Below the pieces are notes generated by a model. It did not search any database and had not been told where the DNA came from. It worked only from the letters and a program-made list of their open reading frames with translations. The position numbers and the translations under genes are program-made. From contig NZ_QBKZ01000015.1 of NCBI RefSeq assembly GCF_003056725.1, forward strand, positions 259,281 through 308,605: DNA of 49,325 nt, in the 5' to 3' direction. This document shows, piece after piece, positions 36,304-44,520 of the stretch. The DNA is from Mangrovicoccus ximenensis. GTDB taxonomy: Bacteria > Pseudomonadota > Alphaproteobacteria > Rhodobacterales > Rhodobacteraceae. Position 1 is the stretch's first letter. Each line of letters opens with the position of its first letter.

Positions 36304-36320
36304 ATGGTCGGATCGACCAT
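36304..36320. promoter_or_regulatory. Candidate PutR operator between putR and putA
   Basis: ATGGTCGGATCGACCAT is a perfect 7-base inverted repeat with a 3-base centre. It sits 22 bases before the putR start and about 85-125 bases before putA. Lrp-family dimers bind imperfect palindromes of about this size, often in such divergent gaps. Binding is inferred. Confidence 0.5.
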
Positions 36321-36446
36321 AGCATGACCCCATATTAGACCCATTGGCCAAGGGAACTCCACTAGGTTCCGGGCAACAGTTCTCCAGCCCGGACCGCCGC
36401 CATGACCACTGCCTGGATCCCCGACCGCTCAGACCGGAGCCCGCTC

Positions 36447-38040
36447 ATGACCCTCGACGCCTTCACCCTCGATGCCAAGACCGCGCCCGAAGCGCGGGTG
36501 CTGGACCGGCTGATCGCCGAAGCCGCCATCCCCGAAGCCGTGCGCAAGGCAGCTTCGCAGCGCGCCGCGGGCTATGTCCGGCGCATCCGCGACGGCTCGA
36601 AACCCGGCATGATGGAGCAGTTCCTGGCGGAATACGGGCTCTCGACCCGCGAGGGCGTCGCGCTGATGTGCCTCGCCGAGGCGATGCTGCGGGTTCCGGA
36701 CGCGATGACCATCGACGCGCTGATCGAGGACAAGATCGCGCCCTCGGACTGGAGCCGCCACATGGGGCACGCCGCCTCGCCGCTGGTCAATGCCTCGACC
36801 TGGGCGCTGATGCTGACCGGCCGCGTGCTGGACGACGACGCGCCCGGCATGGCCGGCGTGCTGCGCGGCGCGGTGCGCCGCCTCGGCGAGCCGGTGATCC
36901 GCACCGCGGTCAGCCGCGCCATGAAGGAGATGGGCCGCCAGTTCGTGCTGGGCCAGACCATCGGCAAGGCGCTGGAGCGCGCAGAGGGCATGGAGGCCAA
37001 GGGCTACACCTATTCCTACGACATGCTCGGCGAGGCGGCGATGACCGATCTCGACGCGCGCCGCTATGCCCAGTCCTATGCCGATGCGATCGAGGTGATC
37101 GCGGGCGCCTGCACCAAGGGCTCGGTCGAGGCCAATCCGGGCATCTCGATCAAGCTCTCGGCGCTGCATCCGCGCTACGAGGTCGCCAAGGAAGAGCGCG
37201 TCATGGCCGAGCTGGTGCCGGTGGTGCGCGACCTGGCCCGCGCGGCGAAGCGCGCCGGGATGGGGCTCAACATCGATGCCGAGGAACAGGCGCGGCTTGT
37301 CCTGTCGCTGAAGGTGATCGAGGCGGTGCTGTCCGACCCCGAGCTGGCCGGCTGGGACGGGTTCGGCGTAGTGGTGCAGGCCTATGGCAAGCGCGCCTCG
37401 CTGGTCATCGACTGGCTCTACGGGCTCGCGACCCGGCTCGACCGGCGGATCATGGTGCGGCTCGTGAAGGGCGCCTATTGGGACACCGAGATGAAGCTGG
37501 CGCAGGTTGAAGGCCTGGACGATTTCCCGCTCTTCACCTCGAAGACCGCGACCGACGTGTCCTATATCGCCAACGCGAAGCGGCTGCTCGGCTATGCCGA
37601 CCGGATCTACCCGCAATTCGCCACGCATAATGCCCATACCGTCGCTGCGATCCTGGAAATGGTCGGGAACGAGAGCTTCGAGTTCCAGCGGCTCCACGGC
37701 ATGGGCGAGCGGCTGCATGACATCGTCCTGAAGGACACCAGGGGCCGCTGCCGCATCTACGCGCCGGTCGGCGCGCATCGCGACCTGCTGGCCTATCTGG
37801 TCCGCCGCCTGCTGGAGAACGGCGCGAACTCGTCCTTCGTGCACCAGATCGTCGACGAAGCGGTGAAGCCCGAGGAGATCGCCGCCGATCCCTTCGACGC
37901 GCTGCCCACGGCGACGGCCCCCTCGGGCCTCGTTGCGCCGCAGGCGATCTTCGGCGGGGGCCGGATCAACTCGCAGGGCTTCGACCTGACCGACGAGGAC
38001 ACGCTCGCGCGGATCGAGGCCGCGCGGGCCGGCGCGCTGC
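36447..38040 (+). CDS. putA: PutA proline dehydrogenase part, C-truncated
   Basis: PutA oxidises proline to glutamate in two steps. Present are the N-terminal helical arm and the FAD-dependent proline dehydrogenase barrel: GQTIGKALERAEGMEAKGYT, YSYDMLGEAAMTDLDARRY, NPGISIKLSALHPRYE, MGLNIDAEEQARLVLSLKVI, VVVQAYGKRASLVIDWLYGL, MVRLVKGAYWDTEMK and ATHNAHTVAAILEM. The sequence stops being PutA near EAARAGALPDA at about 38040, so the P5C dehydrogenase domain is missing. The ATG at 36447 has GGAG 7 bases upstream; an in-frame ATG at 36402 is an alternative. The next segment is an N-truncated pyruvate kinase gene in another frame. Confidence 0.9.
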
Positions 38041-38047
38041 CCGATGC

Positions 38048-39172
38048 TTGCCCGCTGACGAGGTGGCGGCGGCGATGGTCCGGGCGGGCGCCACCTGCCT
38101 GCGGATCAACTGCGCGCATGACGGGCCGGAGGCCTGGCGGGCGATGGCGGCCCATGGCCGGAGGGCCGCAGAGGCCGCGGGGCGCGAGCTGAAGATCGCC
38201 ATGGATCTTGCCGGGCCGAAGGTCCGCATCGCCGCCTGGCGCCTGCCCAAGGCCGTCCTGCGCCGCGAGAAGGACAGCCAGCTGAAGAAGCTGGAAAAGG
38301 CCGGGCTCGATCCATCGGCGCAGGGGCCGGTTCTGATGCCCGGCGACCGGATCTGCCTGGTGCGCAAGCTCTCGGAGAAGCCGGAACTGCCGGAGGCGGT
38401 GCCAAGCCATCCCGAGTTGCTGATGGCGGCGCGGGCCGGGGCGGAGATCTGGTTCGACGACGGCAAGCTCGGCGGGGTGATCGCCGATTGCGATGCCGAT
38501 CACGCGCTGGTCGAGCTGGCCGGCCTGCCGTCCGAGGGCCTCCGGCTGAAGCCCGGCAAGGGCATCAACCTGCCGGGTGCGCCGCTCGACATTCCGGCAC
38601 TCGATGCCGCCGATCTCGCCGCGCTCGACACGGCAGCGGAGATCGCCGATGCGATCGGGCTGTCCTTCGTGCAGGCGCCGCAGGACATCCGTGACCTGCG
38701 CGCGGCGCTCTCCCCGCGGCTCCCCGCAGGTGCCGCCGTCCCGGCGCTGGTCCTGAAGATCGAGACCGGCCGCGCGGTGGCGAACTTGCCTGGCCTGATT
38801 GCCGAGGCGCTGGCTGCGGGGCCGGCTGCCGTGATGATCGCGCGCGGCGACCTGGCGGTGGAGATCGGGCTGGCGCGGCTCGCCGAGATCCAGGAGGAGA
38901 TCCTGTGGCTCTGCGAGGCGGCGGGCGTGCCGGTGGTCTGGGCGACGCAGGTGCTCGAGTCGCTGGCGAAGCAGGGCCATGCCACCCGGGCCGAGGCGAC
39001 GGATGCGGCAATGGCGCAACGCGCCGAATGCGTGATGCTCAACAAGGGCCCGCATGCCGCCGAGGCGGTCGCCTTCCTGCGCCGCGTGCTCGGCCAGATG
39101 GACCGGCATTACGCCAAGAAATTCGCGCGGCTCGGCCCGCTGGGGGCCTGGCACGCACCGCGGGAAGGCTGA
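38048..39172 (+). CDS. Pyruvate kinase family protein, N-truncated
   Basis: The C-terminal ~370 residues of a pyruvate-kinase-fold enzyme, an atypical form with long inserts. Landmarks are CLRINCAHDGPEAWRAM (cf. MRLNFSHG of standard enzymes), MDLAGPKVRIAAWRL, LVLKIETGRAVANL, AVMIARGDLAVEIGLARLAE, VVWATQVLESLAKQGHATRA and ECVMLNKGPHAAEAV. The N-terminal strands are absent: the frame opens at a TTG at 38048 just after the putA break. The substrate-site motifs are recognisable but diverged, so whether it acts as classical pyruvate kinase is uncertain. An ada gene follows after 69 bases. Confidence 0.82.
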   Translation: MPADEVAAAMVRAGATCLRINCAHDGPEAWRAMAAHGRRAAEAAGRELKIAMDLAGPKVRIAAWRLPKAVLRREKDSQLKKLEKAGLDPSAQGPVLMPGDRICLVRKLSEKPELPEAVPSHPELLMAARAGAEIWFDDGKLGGVIADCDADHALVELAGLPSEGLRLKPGKGINLPGAPLDIPALDAADLAALDTAAEIADAIGLSFVQAPQDIRDLRAALSPRLPAGAAVPALVLKIETGRAVANLPGLIAEALAAGPAAVMIARGDLAVEIGLARLAEIQEEILWLCEAAGVPVVWATQVLESLAKQGHATRAEATDAAMAQRAECVMLNKGPHAAEAVAFLRRVLGQMDRHYAKKFARLGPLGAWHAPREG

Positions 39173-39241
39173 GCCCGGACACCGGAAATTGCCGCCCGAT
39201 TTCCGGCGCCGCGTCGCGGGACGGGATGGTAGAAGGGAGGC

Positions 39242-40015
39242 ATGCTCTCAGACCTGCCCGATCACGCCACGATGCATGCCGCCCTTCTTGCCCGCGATCC
39301 GCGCTGGGAGGGCCGAGCCTATGTGTGCGTTGCCACCACCGGCATCTTCTGCCGGCTCACCTGCCCGGCGCGCAAGCCGCTGCCGGAGAATTGTAGTTTC
39401 CATGCCACCGTCGCGGACTGCCTCGAGGCGGGGTTCCGCCCCTGCAAGCGCTGCCGCCCGCTGGACCGGGAGGGTGCCGGGCCAGCGGTGGCGGAGCTCA
39501 TGGCCGCGCTCGAGGCGGATCCGGGGCGGCGCTGGACCGAGCGGGACCTGATCGCTGCCGGTCACGACCCCTCGACCCTGCGCCGCGCCTTCCGGCGGCA
39601 TTTCGGCATGACCTTCCTGGAGATGGCGCGGCTGAGGCGGCTGCGCGAAGGCTTCGCGGCGCTGGAGCAGGGCGGCAAGGTGATCTCTGCCCAGCATGAG
39701 GCCGGGTTCGAGTCTGCGAGCGCCTTCCGCGCGGCCTTCGCCCGGTTGCTCGGCCGTGCGCCCTCCGATCTGCGGCAAGGGCAGCTGCTGTTGGCCAGCT
39801 GGATCGCGACGCCCCTGGGCGACATGATCGCGGTGGCCAGTGCCAGCCATCTGCATCTGCTGGAATTCGTCGGCCGCAAGGCGCTGCCTGCAGAGCTGCG
39901 GCAGCTCGAACGCGAGGCATGCGGGCCGATCGGGCTGGGGCGGACCGGGCCGCTCGAGCAGGCTGCGGCGGAGCTGGCGCGGTACTTCGCCGGGGAGGCA
40001 CGCGGATCGGGCTGA
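39242..40015 (+). CDS. ada: Ada methylation-response regulator, lacking the O6-methyltransferase active site
   Basis: The N-terminal Ada domain is intact, with zinc cysteines C37, C41, C68 and C71 (TTGIFCRLTCPARKP; FRPCKRCRP); C37 corresponds to the methylphosphotriester acceptor. An AraC-type DNA-binding domain follows (DPSTLRRAFRRHFGMTFLEM; ISAQHEAGFESASAFRAAFA). The start of the O6-methylguanine methyltransferase domain is present (IATPLGDMIAVASASHLHLL), but the protein ends at ARYFAGEARGSG, before the PCHR active-site region. It is about 257 residues against ~350 for full Ada. GGGAGG precedes the ATG. The stop lies inside a perfect hairpin, next to the PBP gene end, so the cut may be a junction or a real deletion. 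Confidence 0.88.
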   Translation: MLSDLPDHATMHAALLARDPRWEGRAYVCVATTGIFCRLTCPARKPLPENCSFHATVADCLEAGFRPCKRCRPLDREGAGPAVAELMAALEADPGRRWTERDLIAAGHDPSTLRRAFRRHFGMTFLEMARLRRLREGFAALEQGGKVISAQHEAGFESASAFRAAFARLLGRAPSDLRQGQLLLASWIATPLGDMIAVASASHLHLLEFVGRKALPAELRQLEREACGPIGLGRTGPLEQAAAELARYFAGEARGSG

Positions 40016-40025
40016 CCCGCGTGCC
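39997..40025. repeat. Perfect hairpin at the truncated end of ada
   Basis: GGCACGCGG (39997-40005) pairs with CCGCGTGCC (40017-40025) around an 11-base loop that contains the ada stop codon. It sits 9 bases from the convergent PBP stop. It could be the PBP gene's terminator (no T tract) or a feature of the junction. Confidence 0.4.
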
Positions 40026-40033
40026 GGGCCGGA

Positions 40034-42277
40034 TCAGTTCCGGCCGAACAGGCCGCGCACGTCGCGCATGATGCGCTCGGCCAAGCCCTGCGCCTGTTCC
40101 GGCAGTTTCGACAGGTCCGGCACCGGGATCTGGGGCGTGGCCTGGCCGCCCTGCCCCTGGCTCCCGCCCTGCCCGCCGCCGACCATCCGCTCGGGCTGGT
40201 TCTGGCTCGGCGTGATCATCGGCAGCGGCGTGACCGGACGGCCCTGGTTGATCCGCACCATGACCTCGTGCCAGATCTCGGCCGGCAGGCCGCCGCCGGT
40301 CACCCCGGTCAGCGGCGTGTTGTCGTCATAGCCCATCCAGACGCCGACCACGAAATCGCCGGTGAAGCCCATGAACCAGGCATCGCGCGCCGAACTGGTC
40401 GTGCCGGTCTTGCCGGCCGCCGGGCGGCCGTCGAGCTTGGCACGGTGGCCGGTGCCGTGCTCGACCACCTGGTTCATCATGTAGACGAGCTGCTGGGACG
40501 CGTCGCGCGAGATCACCCGCTCGCCGATGCCGCCTTCCTTCTCCATGACCGGACCGGTCTCGCCGCGCACCGACAGCGAGGTCAGCCCGTAGGGCGCCAC
40601 CGACTGGCCGCCGTTGAGGATGCCCGCATAGGCGCCGGTCAGCTCGAGGAGCGAGGCCTCGGAGACGCCGAGCGCCAGGGACGGCCCGTTGAACATGGTC
40701 GAATCGATGCCGAAATCGGTCGCGACGCGGATCACGTTCTGGCGGCCGACCGCCTCGGAGACCTTCACCGCCGGGATGTTGAGGCTGTCCTCGAGCGCCT
40801 GGGTCAGGCTCACCCAGCCGCGGAAGTTGCGGCTGTAGTTCTGCGGCGTCCAGGGCCCGGAGCCCGGCACGTTGATGGTCAGCGGCGCATCCTCGACCCG
40901 GTCATTGTAGGAATAGCCGAGATCCAGCGCCGTGGCGTAGACGAAAGGCTTGAAGGCCGAGCCGGTCTGCCGCTTGGCCTGCACCGCGCGGTTGAAGCCG
41001 CCCGGCACGTCGGCATCGCGGCCGCCGACCATGGCGCGCACCGCGCCGTCCGCGCCCATCACCACGATCGCGGCCTCGGCCTCGGAGCCTGCGCGCACCT
41101 TGGTGCGGAACACCTCGGCCAGCGCCGCCTCGGCCTGCTGCTGCATCTTCATGTCGAGCGTGGTGCGGATCGTCACGTCCTCGGTGGTGCCCTTGCCGTA
41201 ATATTCCGGCACGACGCCCATCACCCAATCCGCGAAATAGCCGCCCGTGCGGTTCGCCGCCGCCGCCGAGAGCGTGGCAGGATGCGCGCGGGCATCCTCG
41301 GCCTCCTCATGCGAGAGGTAGCCCTGGTCCTCCATCAGCCCGAGGATCACGTTGGCGCGCTCCTGGCTGCGGGCGAGATTCGCGGTCGGGGCGAAGCGGC
41401 TCGGCGCCTTCAGCAGGCCCGCCAGCATGGCCGCCTCGGCCGGGCCGACCTGGCTTGCCGGCTTGCCGAAATAGAGCTGGCTCGCGGCCTCGAAGCCGCG
41501 CGTGCCCGCGCCCAGATAGGCGCGGTTCATGTAGATCGTCAGGATCTCGTCCTTGGAGTACTTGACCTCCATGGCCAGCGCATAGATCGCCTCGCGCGCC
41601 TTGCGCGCCAGAGAGCTTTCGCGGCACTCGGCCTCGTATTGCGCCTCGGTCTGGCCCGAGGACGGGTCGAAGGCACGGCCGACGCAGAGCAGCTTGGCGG
41701 TCTGCTGGGTGATGGTCGAGCCGCCGTTGCCCGAAAGCGGCGAGCGCCCCTCGGACATGTTGATCCGCATCGCCCCGGCGATGCCGATCGGGTCGACGCC
41801 CGGATGCATGTAGAACCGGCGGTCTTCGGTGGCGACGATCGCGTGCTTCAGATCGGGCGAAACGCTGTCGGCATGGACCCCGCCGCCATACTGGTCGCCG
41901 CGCCAGGCGAAGGTCTCGCCCTCGCGGTCCATCAGCGTGACCGAGCCGCGCACCCGCCCGTCCATCATCTGCGACACCGGCGGCAGCGTGGAATAGACCA
42001 CCGCCACCCAGCCCGCGAGAATCATCCCGGCAAACACCGCCAGCCGCCAGCCCGCGCCCCAGACGGCGCCGAAGATGCCGCGCACCAGCCGCACCGGCCA
42101 GGGCGTCCTGCGGCCGCCGCCGGAACCGCCCCGGCCCCTGCGGGACGGGGCTGCCTTCTTGCGAACCTGTTTCTTCTGAACGGGTTTCTTCTGTCCGGAA
42201 GCAGGCGCCGTCCGCCTGGCTGCGGGGCGCTCTCCCGTGGCGCGCACGGGGCGCCGCGGCGTGGTTGGCCTGCTCAT
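40034..42277 (-). CDS. Class A penicillin-binding protein (PBP1A-like)
   Basis: A bifunctional peptidoglycan synthase of about 747 residues. It has a basic, Pro/Arg/Lys-rich cytoplasmic tail (KKPVQKKQVRKKAAPSRRGR), one membrane segment (RLAVFAGMILAGWVAVVYS), a glycosyltransferase domain (the catalytic Glu in VATEDRRFYMHPGVD; GNGGSTITQQTAKLL; MNRAYLGAGTRGFE) and a transpeptidase domain (SxxK in QTGSAFKPFVYA, SxN in EDSLNIPAV, KTGTTSSARDAWFMG). The C-terminus is Gly/Gln/Pro-rich. The ATG at 42277 (MSRPTTPRR) is chosen; the frame extends to 42349 without a ribosome site. It is divergent from glnK. Confidence 0.93.
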   Translation of the reverse strand: MSRPTTPRRPVRATGERPAARRTAPASGQKKPVQKKQVRKKAAPSRRGRGGSGGGRRTPWPVRLVRGIFGAVWGAGWRLAVFAGMILAGWVAVVYSTLPPVSQMMDGRVRGSVTLMDREGETFAWRGDQYGGGVHADSVSPDLKHAIVATEDRRFYMHPGVDPIGIAGAMRINMSEGRSPLSGNGGSTITQQTAKLLCVGRAFDPSSGQTEAQYEAECRESSLARKAREAIYALAMEVKYSKDEILTIYMNRAYLGAGTRGFEAASQLYFGKPASQVGPAEAAMLAGLLKAPSRFAPTANLARSQERANVILGLMEDQGYLSHEEAEDARAHPATLSAAAANRTGGYFADWVMGVVPEYYGKGTTEDVTIRTTLDMKMQQQAEAALAEVFRTKVRAGSEAEAAIVVMGADGAVRAMVGGRDADVPGGFNRAVQAKRQTGSAFKPFVYATALDLGYSYNDRVEDAPLTINVPGSGPWTPQNYSRNFRGWVSLTQALEDSLNIPAVKVSEAVGRQNVIRVATDFGIDSTMFNGPSLALGVSEASLLELTGAYAGILNGGQSVAPYGLTSLSVRGETGPVMEKEGGIGERVISRDASQQLVYMMNQVVEHGTGHRAKLDGRPAAGKTGTTSSARDAWFMGFTGDFVVGVWMGYDDNTPLTGVTGGGLPAEIWHEVMVRINQGRPVTPLPMITPSQNQPERMVGGGQGGSQGQGGQATPQIPVPDLSKLPEQAQGLAERIMRDVRGLFGRN

Positions 42278-42563
42278 GTTCTGCTCGCTCTGTCTTCGGG
42301 CATTCGCATCCTTTTTAACCTTTTCGCAGGCGCAGCGGTAGCCCGCCACGGGATGCTCCCGGAGTTTTCATAGTGCCTAAAATATATCGTTATTGCGATT
42401 CATGCACAGATATTAGGCGCCAGCACCCCGGTAAACCCCGTGAATCCACAGGTGGTCGCTTGTGTCACCTACCGCAAGAGCCGCAGATCCGGCCATCAGC
42501 GTCTCAAGCCTGTGATAGGCCGATCCATGCCGATGCAGGCGCGCATACTGGAAGGGGACAATC

Positions 42564-42902
42564 GTGAAACTGATCATTGCTGCAATCAAGCCGTTCAAGC
42601 TGGAGGAGGTCCGCGAGGCGCTGACCTCCATCGGCGTTCGCGGCATGATGGTGACGGAAATCAAGGGCTTCGGCTCGCAGTCCGGTCATACGGAGATCTA
42701 CCGCGGTGCGGAATACGCGGTGAACTTCGTTCCGAAGGTCAAGCTGGAGATCGTGGTGAAGGCCGACATGGCCGACCAGGTCGTCAAGACCATCGAAGAG
42801 ACCGCGCGCACCGAGAAGATCGGCGACGGCAAGATCTTCGTCCTCGATGTCGCGCAGGCCGTGCGCGTCCGGACGGGCGAAGAAAACGAAGACGCGCTCT
42901 GA
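42564..42902 (+). CDS. glnK: Nitrogen regulatory protein P-II (GlnK type)
   Basis: This 112-residue signalling protein senses 2-oxoglutarate and ATP/ADP and binds AmtB to block ammonium uptake. It shows MKLIIAAIKPFKLEEVREAL, the T-loop with the uridylylated Tyr51 in GHTEIYRGAEY, and IGDGKIFVLDVAQAVRVRTG with the nucleotide-binding residues. The start is a GTG at 42564 with GAAGGGG 7 bases upstream. It is immediately upstream of amtB (31-base gap), the classic glnK-amtB operon, which makes GlnK more likely than GlnB. The 286-base gap to the PBP gene is AT-richer and should hold nitrogen-regulated promoters; no sigma-54 site was recognised. Confidence 0.95.
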   Translation: MKLIIAAIKPFKLEEVREALTSIGVRGMMVTEIKGFGSQSGHTEIYRGAEYAVNFVPKVKLEIVVKADMADQVVKTIEETARTEKIGDGKIFVLDVAQAVRVRTGEENEDAL

Positions 42903-42933
42903 CAGTAAGAGTGAAGTGAGGGACCTTTTTGAA

Positions 42934-44301
42934 ATGAAACTCAACAAAACCCTGCTGGTGGCGGCCGCTGCTGCGCTTGCCCTGCCCGCGATCGGGTATG
43001 CCCAGGAGGCCGCCGAGGCCGTCGAAGCAGCCGCCCCGACCGGCGAGGCAACCGATCAGGTGAAGTTCATCCTGACCTCCGTCCTCTTCCTGGTCGGCGG
43101 CTTCCTGGTCATGTTCATGGCCGCGGGCTTCGCCATGCTCGAAGCGGGCCTCGTCCGCTCCAAGAACGTCACGATGCAGTGCCTGAAGAACGTCGCGCTC
43201 TTCGCCATCGCCGGCATCATGTACTACCTGATCGGCTACAACCTGATGTACCCGCTGGGCGACTGGGCGATCGAGGGCTACTTCTCGGCGCTGTTCCCGG
43301 CCGTGGCCGTTCTTGAGCCCGTCGGCGTCGCCGTCGATGCGGTCGACGACCTGGCCTATGCCTCCACCGGCTCGGACTACTTCTTCCAGCTGATGTTCTG
43401 CGCAACCACCGCCTCGATCGTCTCCGGCACCCTGGCCGAGCGCATCAAGCTGTGGCCGTTCCTGATCTTCACGGCCGTCCTGACCGGCTTCATCTACCCG
43501 CTGACCGCCTCCTGGCAGTGGGGCGGCGGCTTCCTGTCCGAGATGGGCTTCTCCGACTTCGCCGGCTCGACGGTCGTGCATGCCTGCGGCGGCGCAGCAG
43601 CGCTGGCAGGCGTCCTGATCCTCGGCCCGCGCATCGGCAAGTACGACTCGGCCGGCCGCACCATCCCGATGCCGGGCAACAACCTGACCCTCGCCACCCT
43701 CGGGACCTTCATCCTGTGGCTCGGCTGGTTCGGCTTCAACGGCGGCTCGCAGCTCGCCATGGGCACCGTCTCCGACGTGGCCGACGTGTCGCGCATCTTC
43801 GCCAACACCAACACCGCAGCAGCAGGCGGCGCGCTGGCAGCCCTGATCATGACCACGGTCCTCTACCGCAAGCCGGACCTGACCATGGTGCTGAACGGCG
43901 CGCTGGCCGGCCTCGTGTCGATCACCGCGGAACCGCTGGCCCCGGGCCTCGGCACCGCAACCCTGATCGGCGCCATCGGCGGCATCCTCTGCACGCTGGT
44001 CGTCCCGATGCTCGACAAGATGAAGATCGACGACGTCGTCGGCGCCATCCCGGTGCACTTCGTCTGCGGCTTCTGGGGCACCCTGGTGGTTCCGTTCACC
44101 AACTCGGACGCCAACTACGTGACCCAGCTGACCGGCTTCCTCTCCATCACCGTCTTCACCTTCGTGGCCTCCGGCATCGTCTGGCTGATCCTGAAGGGCG
44201 TGATGGGCATCCGCGCGCCGGAAGAGGACGAGATCGAGGGCCTCGACATGGCGGAACTCGGCATGGAAGCCTATCCGGAATTCGGCCGCGCCGGCGCATA
44301 A
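42934..44301 (+). CDS. amtB: Ammonium transporter AmtB
   Basis: A trimeric inner-membrane ammonium channel. The 455-residue protein begins with a cleavable signal (MKLNKTLLVAAAAALALPAI, then GYAQ) and has eleven predicted membrane helices. The pore twin histidines are in STVVHACGGAAALAG and IPVHFVCGFWGTLVVPF; the entry region FMAAGFAMLEAGLVRSKN is also typical. It follows glnK and is regulated by it through direct binding. A strong terminator lies 24 bases after the stop. Codon usage is highly biased to C-ending codons, consistent with high expression. Confidence 0.96.
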   Translation: MKLNKTLLVAAAAALALPAIGYAQEAAEAVEAAAPTGEATDQVKFILTSVLFLVGGFLVMFMAAGFAMLEAGLVRSKNVTMQCLKNVALFAIAGIMYYLIGYNLMYPLGDWAIEGYFSALFPAVAVLEPVGVAVDAVDDLAYASTGSDYFFQLMFCATTASIVSGTLAERIKLWPFLIFTAVLTGFIYPLTASWQWGGGFLSEMGFSDFAGSTVVHACGGAAALAGVLILGPRIGKYDSAGRTIPMPGNNLTLATLGTFILWLGWFGFNGGSQLAMGTVSDVADVSRIFANTNTAAAGGALAALIMTTVLYRKPDLTMVLNGALAGLVSITAEPLAPGLGTATLIGAIGGILCTLVVPMLDKMKIDDVVGAIPVHFVCGFWGTLVVPFTNSDANYVTQLTGFLSITVFTFVASGIVWLILKGVMGIRAPEEDEIEGLDMAELGMEAYPEFGRAGA

Positions 44302-44325
44302 GCGTCCCGCGTCCCCTGAACGACG

Positions 44326-44351
44326 AAGGGCCGCCCTCCGGGGCGGCCCTT
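44326..44351 (+). terminator. Terminator after amtB
   Basis: AAGGGCCGCC (44326-44335) pairs perfectly with GGCGGCCCTT (44342-44351) around a 6-base loop, followed by a short pyrimidine-rich stretch (CTGCTTTGC). Position after glnK-amtB supports a terminator. Confidence 0.8.
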
Positions 44352-44363
44352 CTGCTTTGCAGC

Positions 44364-44516
44364 GCCCAATGCGGCGGGCGCGGCGCGCGTCCCGTCCGGC
44401 ACGGCCCGCAGGCCGCGCGGGTGCGGATCGCCCTGCCCGCCGGGGCGTCGGCGGACGGGCGGCTGCGCACCGGGCGCTCCACCGTCGTCCCGGTCGATGC
44501 CCGCACCGGGTCCTGA
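44364..44516 (+). CDS. EmrA/HlyD-type membrane fusion protein, 3' remnant
   Basis: Only the last ~45 codons are present, ending with RVRIALPAGASADGRLRTG, then RSTVVPVDARTGS and a stop at 44516. This resembles the C-terminus of EmrA-type adaptor proteins (RVPVRIAL...LRxGLSVxVxVDT), and the gene directly upstream of an EmrB-type pump is normally emrA. The rest of the gene is absent, replaced by the amtB terminator region, so a junction lies near 44352-44375. The call rests on a short match plus context. Confidence 0.55.
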   Translation, partial: AQCGGRGARPVRHGPQAARVRIALPAGASADGRLRTGRSTVVPVDARTGS

Positions 44517-44520
44517 CGCC

